Assembly (NCBI GenBank): GCA_964647585.1
Contig: CAZYGG010000026.1
Span: 1 to 50,513, forward strand
Direction of reading: 5' to 3'
From: CAJINA01 sp964647585
Lineage (GTDB): Bacteria; Desulfobacterota; Desulfobacteria; Desulfobacterales; CAJINA01
Length of the DNA stretch: 50,513 nt
Each line of letters starts with the position of its first letter. Position 1 is the first letter of the stretch. The notes beneath the pieces are model-generated. The model was not told the origin of the DNA and searched no databases. It worked only from the letters and a program-made list of their open reading frames with translations. The position numbers and the translations under genes were made by a program. Positions 34,866-41,695 of the stretch are shown here, piece by piece.

Positions 34866-35794
34866 AAACGAAGACACCGAGTAAACTGGAAAAAGTCCTG
34901 GCGGCCGGCCACCTGGCGGTTACCTCCGAGTGCGGCCCACCCAGGGGGAGCGACCCCGAGGTGATTATCAAAAAGGCAAACCTGATCAAGGACCACGTGG
35001 ATGCGGTCAATATCACCGACAACCAGACATCGGTCACCCGGATGTGCAGCCTGGCAGCCTGTATTCGGCTGAAACTGCAGGGGTTGGAACCGGTCCTGCA
35101 GATGGTGACCCGCGATCGCAACCGTATCGCCCTGCAAAGTGATATCCTGGGGGCGGCCTCGTTTGACATCAACAACATCCTCTGCCTGTCAGGTGATCAC
35201 CAGAGCTTCGGTGATTGCGCCCAGGGGCAGAATGTCCACGACCTGGATTCCATGCAGTTGCTGCAAACAGTGCGGCACATGCGCGATGAGGGTAAATTTC
35301 TTGGGGGTGACGATATTGCCCGGCCGCCGCAAATGTTTGCCGGTGCGGCGGCCAACCCGTTTGCCGATCCCTTTGAGATAAGGGTTCCCCGGCTGGCCAA
35401 GAAGATCGCGGCCGGGGCGGAGTTCATCCAGACCCAGTGCATCTATAACCTGGATAAATTTGAAGAGTGGATGCGGCGGGTGTGTGACCGCGGTCTCCAT
35501 GAAAAGGTTTCCATTCTGGCCGGCATGACGCCGATGAAATCCGCCGGCATGGCCCGCTACATGAAAAACCGGGTGCCGGGCATGGATGTGCCGGATGAAG
35601 TGGTCAAGCGCCTGGCGGAGACACCCAAGGAAAAGCAGGCGGCCGAGGGTGTCAATATCTGCGTCGAGGCAATTGAGCGGTTGAAAGCGGTTGAAGGCGT
35701 GCGCGGTTTCCATGTCATGGCAATCGAGTGGGAGGAGATGGTTCCCGAAATTGTCGAACGTTCCGGCCTGCACCCCCGGCCGGTAGTTGATTAG
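34862..35794 (+). CDS. metF: Methylenetetrahydrofolate reductase, MetF (copy 2, MetV-paired)
   Basis: This 310-residue TIM-barrel reductase has TSECGPPRGSDPEV with the conserved acidic residue near 20, DAVNITDNQTSVTRMCSLAA near 42, LQMVTRDRNRIALQSDILGA near 78, CLSGDHQSFGD near 107, GAEFIQTQCIYNLDKFEEWM near 188 and ILAGMTPMKSAGMARYM near 219. This is the short FMN/FAD MetF form that takes electrons through MetV rather than NADH directly. Its start overlaps metV. It differs clearly from the MetF at 28300, though the catalytic blocks are shared, so these are old paralogues rather than a recent duplication. Confidence 0.9.
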   Translation: MKTKTPSKLEKVLAAGHLAVTSECGPPRGSDPEVIIKKANLIKDHVDAVNITDNQTSVTRMCSLAACIRLKLQGLEPVLQMVTRDRNRIALQSDILGAASFDINNILCLSGDHQSFGDCAQGQNVHDLDSMQLLQTVRHMRDEGKFLGGDDIARPPQMFAGAAANPFADPFEIRVPRLAKKIAAGAEFIQTQCIYNLDKFEEWMRRVCDRGLHEKVSILAGMTPMKSAGMARYMKNRVPGMDVPDEVVKRLAETPKEKQAAEGVNICVEAIERLKAVEGVRGFHVMAIEWEEMVPEIVERSGLHPRPVVD

Positions 35795-35877
35795 GCTTGA
35801 GGTTAACGACGCGGGGGGTTGTTGTGAATTCATGCTGAAGACAACAAACATCCCCGGCTGCTACAAAGGAGGCTATC

Positions 35878-36261
35878 ATGAGCGAGCAAAAAAGAATCCT
35901 GGTGGTTGATGATGAACCCGATTTCTGTTCCATCGTCCAGGGACAGCTGGAGAAGGAAGGCTACACGGTTGAACTGGCCTACAACGGCGTGGAAGGGCTG
36001 GAGAAGGTGCGGGCCAATCCGCCGGATGCCATTGTGCTGGATGTGATGATGCCGGAAAAAGACGGTTACGAAGTGTGCAAGGAGTTAAAGGCGGACGAGG
36101 CGACCGCCGGCATACCGATCGTGCTGCTGACCGCCGTGGCGTCCCACGTAACCTCCACCCGCTATTCGCATGCGGATGGCATGAGCACCGAGGCCGATGA
36201 CTACATCGCCAAGCCCGCTTCGGCGGAAGAGATCTGCGACAGCGTCCGGGGACTTCTGTAA
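35878..36261 (+). CDS. Single-domain response regulator
   Basis: This 127-residue receiver domain without an output domain has ILVVDDEPDFCSIVQ, the phospho-Asp in AIVLDVMMPEKDG near residue 54, LLTAVASH and the Lys in DYIAKPAS near 108; all active-site residues are present. It carries an insertion after the LLTA strand (SHVTSTRYSHADGMSTE) compared with CheY. AAGGAGG lies before the start. It sits inside the metF-hdr cluster between metF2 and hdrCB, where stand-alone receivers are common in related genomes by my recollection; it could modulate the complex or a kinase elsewhere. Confidence 0.85.
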   Translation: MSEQKRILVVDDEPDFCSIVQGQLEKEGYTVELAYNGVEGLEKVRANPPDAIVLDVMMPEKDGYEVCKELKADEATAGIPIVLLTAVASHVTSTRYSHADGMSTEADDYIAKPASAEEICDSVRGLL

Positions 36262-36311
36262 GCGGTAGAAGTCGGCATTAAAACATGTACTGTTTCATTG
36301 TGTCTGTTTCC

Positions 36312-36402
36312 TGTCATTCTGAGGAGTGAAACGACGAAGAATCCCCCACAATGAAATCCGGCCTCTGCATGTAGGGGACTCTTCGTTTCGCTCAGAGTGA
36401 CA
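36312..36402. repeat. Inverted repeat (tgtcattctgag type), copy A
   Basis: The left arm tgtcattctgaggagtgaaa, continuing to cccccac, pairs with the right arm ggggactcttcgtttcgctc, continuing to gtgaca. It lies between the receiver gene and hdrCB; a second copy in the opposite orientation lies just after hdrCB at 37771-37861. Confidence 0.75.
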
Positions 36403-36456
36403 GATCAATGGAGCAACATAATGGGCGAACCTTTTTTAATTGAAAAGGAGTGAGTA

Positions 36457-37755
36457 ATGTCATCAGAGGTTCTCGAAATCAAGGGGGGGCACCAAAGCAC
36501 CTTTAAGGACATGGTCATGGGGCTGCTGCCGGATGGCGGCAATCTCAACCTGTGTCTGACCTGTGGACTCTGTTCATCGGGATGTCCGGCCTCCGGGCTT
36601 GAAGACATGGACCCGCGCAAGTACCTGCGCCTGGCGGCCCTCGGTCTGGACGAAGAGCTTTTAAGTTCCGACTGGGCCTGGATGTGTACCATGTGCATGC
36701 GCTGCATGCATGCCTGCCCCATGAAAATCAACATCCCTCAGCTGGTCTTCAATGTGCGCAGCAATTGGCCGGAGGAGAAGCAACCCAAAGGTATTCGCGG
36801 TTCATGCGATATGGCTTTCCGGAATGACACCTGCAGTGCCATGGGGGCCTCGGAGGAAGATTTCCAGTTCGTGGTCGAAGACGTTCTGGAAGAGGTTCAG
36901 GAAGAGCAGGCCGGCTTCGAAAAGTTGCAGGCCCCGATTGACAAAGCCGGGGCGGAATTTTTCATGAATCAGAACTCCCGGGAGCCGGTCACCGAACCCG
37001 ATGAAATGGTGCCGCTGTGGAAGATCCTGCACCTGGTGGGGGCGGACTGGACCTACGGCTCTAAAGGCTGGGCGGCTGAAAACTACTGCCTTTTCTGCGC
37101 GGACAATGAGAAGTGGAAGAAAAATGTGGAGATCAAGGCCCGGGCGGTGGATGACCTGGGCTGCAAATACTGGCTCAACACCGAGTGAGGGCACGAATTC
37201 TTCTCAGTCCGGGTCGGACTGGAAAAATTCAAGATCGAGCACAAATTTGAAGTCAAAAGCATCATTGAATACTATGCCCGCTGGATTCGGGAGGGCAAGC
37301 TCAAGGTCAACGCGGACTGGAACCGGGATAAGAAGATCAAGTTTACCGTCCAGGACCCCTGCCAGCTGGTTCGGAAAACTCTGGGCGATCCGATTGCCGA
37401 AGACTTGCGCTTCGTGGTGCGGTCGGTGGTGGGGGAAGAGAACTTTGTCGATATAGCCCCCAACCGCTCCAACAACTTCTGTTGCGGCGGCGGGGGCGGC
37501 TTTTTACAGTCAGGTTTTCCCGAAGCCCGCCGTTACTATGGGCGGCTCAAGTTCGAGCAGATTGACAACACCGGGGCGGATTACTGTATCACGCCCTGCC
37601 ACAACTGCCATGCCCAGATCCACGACATTGGCGAACACTATGAAGGGCAGTATCATTCCGTGCATATCTGGACCCTGATCTGCCTGTCCATGGGGATCCT
37701 GGGTGAAAATGAACGCGAGTATCTGGGGCCGGATCTGGCGGAGTTCGGATTATAA
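36457..37755 (+). CDS. hdrD: Fused HdrC-HdrB/D-like iron-sulfur protein with selenocysteine
   Basis: A 432-residue protein results if the TGA at 37186-37188 is Sec244. The N-terminal HdrC-like part has two [4Fe-4S] motifs, CLTCGLCSSGCP (Cys33-43) and CTMCMRCMHACP (Cys77-87). The C-terminal HdrB/D part has CLFC (211-214), then NTE-U-GHEFF, where relatives such as HdrD and DsrK have ECGH, and a full CCG motif: Cys302, Cys342-Cys343 in NFCCGGGGGF, and Cys381/384 in ITPCHNC (CX39CCX37CX2C). The CCG motif holds a noncubane cluster for disulfide or thiol chemistry. AAGGAG precedes the ATG. It supplies in one chain the HdrB and HdrC functions missing elsewhere in the cluster. Confidence 0.9.
37186..37221 (+). 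promoter_or_regulatory. In-frame UGA with bSECIS hairpin (hdrCB)
   Basis: CAGTCC (37205-37210) and GGACTG (37216-37221) form a perfect 6-bp stem around the loop GGGTC, 17 nt after the UGA, extendable by a T-G pair. The loop G is 26 nt from the U of UGA. This is the most obvious of the three SECIS structures. Confidence 0.8.
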
Positions 37756-37770
37756 CCATTTCCTTTAGCC

Positions 37771-37861
37771 TGTCACTCTGAGCGTAGCGAAGAGTCCCCC
37801 ACAGGTAAAGGGTGCCTTTGATCGAGGGGGATTCTTCGTCGGTTCACTCCTCAGAATGACA
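37771..37861. repeat. Inverted repeat (tgtcattctgag type), copy B, reversed
   Basis: The left arm tgtcactctgagcgtagcga, continuing to gagtcccccaca, pairs with a right arm gggggattcttcgtcggttc that ends in cagaatgaca. The arm order is reversed relative to copy A at 36312, so hdrCB is bracketed by an inverted pair. It may serve as the 3' end structure of the cluster transcript. Confidence 0.75.
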
Positions 37862-37933
37862 CTAACTGACAAAATGGGAATTGAAGCTATCGGTATGTTA
37901 TTCTGACAAACGCGCTATCTTCAGGAAATAACC

Positions 37934-38740
37934 ATGAAGGTATACTGTATCCTCAGTGATGAAAGAGCTTACCGGTCAAGATCCCCGGCCATGTTCACCA
38001 CGGTGATGCAACGGCAGGGGATCAAAGGGATGTATGTACCGTTCAAGGTCATCCCCACGGAGATCGGTAAAGCCCTGCAGAGCCTCAAGATACTGAACAT
38101 TGCCGGTGCCAACGTTACGGTGCCGTATAAAGAGACGGTTATACCCTTCCTGGATATCCTTTCCGAAGGCGCCAATGTCATCGGCGCCATCAACACCATC
38201 GTCCGCAACGGGGATGAACTCAAAGGCTACAATACCAACGCCATCGGATTCATGGACGCCCTGGACAAGGCCGGGTTCAATCCCGAGGGCAAATCGGCCC
38301 TGATTTTTGGTACCGGGGGAGCTGCCCGGGCGGTTGCGTTTATTCTGAACTGGCTGCGCACAAAAGCGATTATCGTCACTGGCAGAGACACTGCCAAGGT
38401 GAACCAGATCGTGGATCGTTTCGGCGGGGAGGGCACTGCCCTGGATGCACTGGGCAAAACGGTAAACACGGACATTGTGATAAACGCCACCTCCGTGTCC
38501 AGTCCGGATGAAGCGCCGGAGCTGGCTGGCCAGGTAGCCGCTTTAGATATAAAAGGGTGTCAACTGGTGGTGGACCTCAACTATAACCGGCCCCAGAATT
38601 TCTGGCAGGACATGGCGGATGCACAGGGCATCCGATTTATCGACGGCCTGTTGCCGCTGGCCTACCAGGCCCGGCGAACGTTTGCCCTCTGGACTGGTTT
38701 GCAGGTTCCGCCGGAGGAGTTCATTAAAGCCGTCCAATAG
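37934..38740 (+). CDS. Shikimate dehydrogenase-like protein with Asp102 replaced by Asn
   Basis: This 268-residue AroE-family oxidoreductase has YRSRSPAMF (SxSP shikimate contacts) near residue 15, GANVTVPYKE with the catalytic Lys66, GAINTIVRNG near 88, and the NADP-binding GTGGAARAVAFI near 125. The second catalytic residue, Asp in the NTDxxG motif (Asp102 in E. coli), is Asn here: GYNTNAIGF, codon AAC at 37237+1000 (38237-38239). With the Asp-Lys dyad broken, normal shikimate turnover would be strongly reduced; an AroE-like paralogue with another role is plausible. It follows the hdr cluster after a repeat and is probably separate from it. Confidence 0.8.
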   Translation: MKVYCILSDERAYRSRSPAMFTTVMQRQGIKGMYVPFKVIPTEIGKALQSLKILNIAGANVTVPYKETVIPFLDILSEGANVIGAINTIVRNGDELKGYNTNAIGFMDALDKAGFNPEGKSALIFGTGGAARAVAFILNWLRTKAIIVTGRDTAKVNQIVDRFGGEGTALDALGKTVNTDIVINATSVSSPDEAPELAGQVAALDIKGCQLVVDLNYNRPQNFWQDMADAQGIRFIDGLLPLAYQARRTFALWTGLQVPPEEFIKAVQ

Positions 38741-38944
38741 AAAATGATGGGGTGTCCGTTTTGGGTTACAAGTAACCCTGTATAATGCCAGGAATATTCA
38801 ATAGCAGAGCTCAATATTTTTTGTTTTAATTTTTAGCATTTCACTCGAACCCTTGAATCCTCGAATCCTTCATTTAGATCAACTCTTTTAGAGATGATCC
38901 AAAAATCTTTATTTTAGCGGAACCGCTATGGATTTGGCGCTACC

Positions 38945-39580
38945 TTAGAATTTGTAAGGGAGTTTTTTTCTGAGCACAAACTGCCCGGACTGTCGGGCAA
39001 TATAGTCGCCTTCCTTAAGCTGGCTGATAATGCGGGTAACGGTCTCGCGGGAAGCCCCGATGATGTCGGCAATTGCCTGGTGGGTAAGTTTCTCCGGAAT
39101 CATACCATTTTCGTTTTGGTTTTCCGTCAGGAACTGAGCCAACCGGCCATATACGTCCAGAAAAGCCAGATCGGTGGTCTGTTGGGTAGCGTGCCTGAGT
39201 TTCGTAAGTAAAAAGGAAATGATTCCCCAAGCTATCTCGGGTTGATCAGACACCAGGGTAAAAAACTGCCTGCGGGGGATCACCATGACTTCGCAGTGAA
39301 CACTGGTGACGATTGTAGCCGAGCGAGGGTTACCGTCCAGAAAACTCATTTCGCCGAAACAATCGTAAGGCTGAAACCGATTGACCACCAGCTGCCGACC
39401 CGAGTGATCGGACAGGACGGCATTCGCCCCGCCTGAAAGAAGGACGTAGAGGCTGTCGGTTTCATCGCTTTCATTGATGATGACAGTGTTTTTTCGGTAC
39501 TGGCGCCGCTGACCGATGGCTTCCAGGGCTTCACGCGACTGTTGACCTATGTTTGCGAACATGGGGACGCGTTCCAGCAT
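38945..39580 (-). CDS. Crp/Fnr-family transcriptional regulator
   Basis: This is a 211-residue regulator. Residues 5-120 form a cyclic-nucleotide-binding fold with the phosphate cassette FGEMSFLDGNPRSATIV near 75, including Glu and Arg as in Crp, so it may bind cAMP. It lacks the Cys set of Fnr. Residues 140-205 form the Crp winged helix with LTHQAIADIIGASRETVTRI near 165, whose RETVTR recognition helix is Crp-like. GGAGGG lies 9 nt before the ATG. It is monocistronic; the target genes are unknown. Confidence 0.9.
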   Translation of the reverse strand: MLERVPMFANIGQQSREALEAIGQRRQYRKNTVIINESDETDSLYVLLSGGANAVLSDHSGRQLVVNRFQPYDCFGEMSFLDGNPRSATIVTSVHCEVMVIPRRQFFTLVSDQPEIAWGIISFLLTKLRHATQQTTDLAFLDVYGRLAQFLTENQNENGMIPEKLTHQAIADIIGASRETVTRIISQLKEGDYIARQSGQFVLRKKLPYKF

Positions 39581-39937
39581 GGCAGTTCGCCCTCCTAAAA
39601 AAGGTCTCAGTGGGGCACATCATTTTGGTACCAGATTCTGAAGGTGACTTGAGATGCAAGTAACGGCGCCCTCAACACGAATGGTAGTCGAAACCAGGCA
39701 AGGCATGGGGCCGCAGTACGGAGCCGGCCAGATTTTCAATCTATAGCACATTCTATCTGGATTTTAAATAAAGCTTCATGAGATTGCCTGCTGATCATGA
39801 AGGTTAAATATAATATCGTGCCGGGAAATTACTAAGAAAAATGTGGGAGTGGCGTCTCGCCGCGAATTGTTATCTATCAAAGGATCGCAGCAAACCGTTC
39901 TTTTCGTACATACTTAAGCTATTTCCGGGACACGACA

Positions 39938-40048
39938 ATATCAAACCGGAGGAATACAGCGTGTATTTCGAGGATTTGATATGAGCGCCCAATGCCGAGT
40001 TTGGGCCAATCAGTCTTCGCATTGCGAGCTACGCCCGACAAGAAGACT
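39938..40048. repeat. Nested inverted-repeat element, copy 3 (reverse orientation)
   Basis: The core, in reverse orientation, is aaaccggaggaatacagcgt followed by gtatttcgaggattt, flanked by the arms atatcaaa and tttgatat. gagcgcccaatgccgag follows, matching the reverse complement of ctctgcgttgggcgcg in copy 1. A further arm pair agtcttc/gaagact (40012-40018, 40042-40048) closes next to it. A short open frame crossing it is not considered a gene. Confidence 0.7.
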
Positions 40049-40121
40049 TTTTTGAGATGGGTTCTAGCGAATGGGTGCCCAAGAATAGAGTCCTTCATAT
40101 TGACACAGCCATGGAAAAATA

Positions 40122-40153
40122 AAATAGCGCAATATGTGCATATTGCGCTATTT
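40122..40153. terminator. Perfect 14-bp hairpin, likely bidirectional terminator
   Basis: aaatagcgcaatat (40122-40135) and atattgcgctattt (40140-40153) pair perfectly around gtgc, with A-rich sequence before and T-containing sequence after. It lies 55 bp beyond the stop of the repeat-protein gene on the minus strand, where the 3' side reads into a run of T and A, so it probably ends that transcript. Confidence 0.65.
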
Positions 40154-40208
40154 AGGTTATTTGTTGAATGTCACAAAAACAGGCTGACTAAAGATATATA
40201 GTCGTTTT

Positions 40209-40607
40209 TTAATACCACTCGGCAACAAACGCCTGGTCAGGCGTTGCACTGGCTTTCGAATACGTTTTGATAAACGCCAGGTCAGCGGCTGTAATCAGAC
40301 CGCCAGTCTTCGGGTCCACAGAATCGGCCTGCCGCATGAACTGTGTTGCGCTGCCTTTCGAATTTACTTCTATAAACGCCAAATCAGCGGCTGTAATCAG
40401 CCCGCCTGTCTCCTGGTCCACAGAAACGGTTTGACTCAGAGTCTGCGCGGTACTGCCTTTTAAGGGCGATTTCACAAACGCCAGGTCAGCGGCTGTAATC
40501 AGGCTGCCTGTGTTCTGGTCCTTCGCAAGAACCACATTTCCGGATACACTTATGATAAAGGAAACAACGAAAAAAATGATGGCTGCTTTTTTAGTGCTGT
40601 TTTTCAT
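40209..40607 (-). CDS. Small secreted protein of three ~38-residue repeats
   Basis: This 132-residue protein has a clear signal peptide (KKAAIIFFVVSFIISVSGNV, cleavage after VLA near 28). The mature part is three tandem repeats, each with D-x2-TG[SG]LITAADLAF[VI] followed by a more variable stretch with SKGSAT: starting near residues 30, 66 and 102. It then ends in FVAEWY. There is no Cys and no recognised family. AAGGAGG lies 5 nt before the ATG, and a hairpin terminator follows, so it is a genuine monocistronic gene. The repeats could form a binding or surface structure; the function is unknown. Confidence 0.8.
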   Translation of the reverse strand: MKNSTKKAAIIFFVVSFIISVSGNVVLAKDQNTGSLITAADLAFVKSPLKGSTAQTLSQTVSVDQETGGLITAADLAFIEVNSKGSATQFMRQADSVDPKTGGLITAADLAFIKTYSKASATPDQAFVAEWY

Positions 40608-41695
40608 GATGGCCTCCTTTTGTGGGTTGATTCCATTTCTTTCATTACGAAAAACCTTCTCGTAATGGCTAAATTCCTTATCTGCAGTTTGGTTATAGCA
40701 ATGCCCACTGTCGATAGCAGTGATTGCAGTTACAATCAGAATGTGACGGACCTCACAAATCCTCTATAAAGTCGGATTAAAACGGCTGAGAAAAACTGGA
40801 CCGCGTTTAAAGGCAAGCAAGCTATCGTCCGTGAAGACGGGCGGGCCGTTGATATCAGAAGAGATTACATATGGTTAAGTCCTGAATGACGGGCTGGGAT
40901 TAGGTTGCATGGGGTCTAATATCTGCAAGATGGTTTTTCAAGTTCTGAACTTCGGGCAAGCTACGATTTGGTTAGGATATCATAACCTCGCCGAATCCCC
41001 TGAATTAAAAATATCACAGTTTTTTACCAAGGATGATATTTGGGTTCCGTGGCAAGATAGGTTGAGTGGAGGATACTTACCGATATTGAAAGCATAACTG
41101 TATTTAGGCACTTTTCAGGTAAACCACAAGATATAGAGCTGCCCTCTGAATCCTAATTTCAAACCAAACTGAATAATACCGGACCTATTCTGGTATGATT
41201 TTGAATTTTTTAAAAAGTGCAGAACATTGGCAATTGTGCTCGGTTCATGCTTTGACGGGTGGATCTATAAAACATATATGAAATTATGCAAGTATGATTA
41301 CTGTTTGAGACCTACATTTTTCATCAACACATGATTAAAGCCGGAAGGCGCAAGCTATATCCAAATTTTTAGACCCTTAAATCTGAGAACTGCTTTCATT
41401 GATTTCTATCAAGCTATTTTCTGTTTCTACCCCTTAAATGAGCTACTGGTCCTATAAAACACTTTTCAAAAAGGCTCGGGTTGGCGTCAGCATTTCTTTA
41501 CTTATTGATTTTATTGATGTTATAATTCTTTGATACCTCTTAAGACGAAACTCAAGAAAGTGCTTTTGCTTCCTGAACTGGCCGTTTACAGTAAAAACGA
41601 AACCGTTGCCTGCGAATATATGCGCGCCAGTTGTTTCACTTGCTCTCACTAGAAAATCAATCTTTTTGTAATATATTACAATCGGAGAAAGCGTC
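40608..41695. other. Long intergenic region, no convincing gene
   Basis: About 1.1 kb, AT-rich toward the right. A short open stretch around 40775-40888 reads AEKNWTAFKGKQAIVREDGR before a stop and might be a gene relic, but I could not tie it to a family. A 62-codon frame at 40909-41097 lacks a ribosome binding site. At the right end a 16-bp palindrome precedes the giant kinase gene. Confidence 0.5.
41666..41681. promoter_or_regulatory. 16-bp perfect palindrome before the hybrid kinase gene
   Basis: TTGTAATATATTACAA lies 15 bp before the ATG at 41696 and directly next to the CGGAG ribosome binding site. It could be an operator or a small leader hairpin that hides the site. Confidence 0.45.

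Noticed and set aside
29370..37188. Treating the three in-frame UGA codons as sequencing errors or pseudogene stops
   Set aside because: All three breaks are UGA (never UAG or UAA), all fall where families have Cys, and all are followed by suitable hairpins. Random damage would not give this pattern.
38763..38778. gggttac-aa-gtaaccc after the aroE-like gene as a terminator
   Set aside because: The loop is only 2 nt and no T run follows.
39992..40201. 69-codon frame next to copy 3 of the nested hairpin
   Set aside because: It overlaps the repeat and the 14-bp terminator hairpin, so it is not a coding region.
40909..41097. 62-codon frame between the repeat-protein gene and the giant kinase gene
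   Set aside because: No Shine-Dalgarno sequence before the ATG, no recognisable motif and an odd composition.
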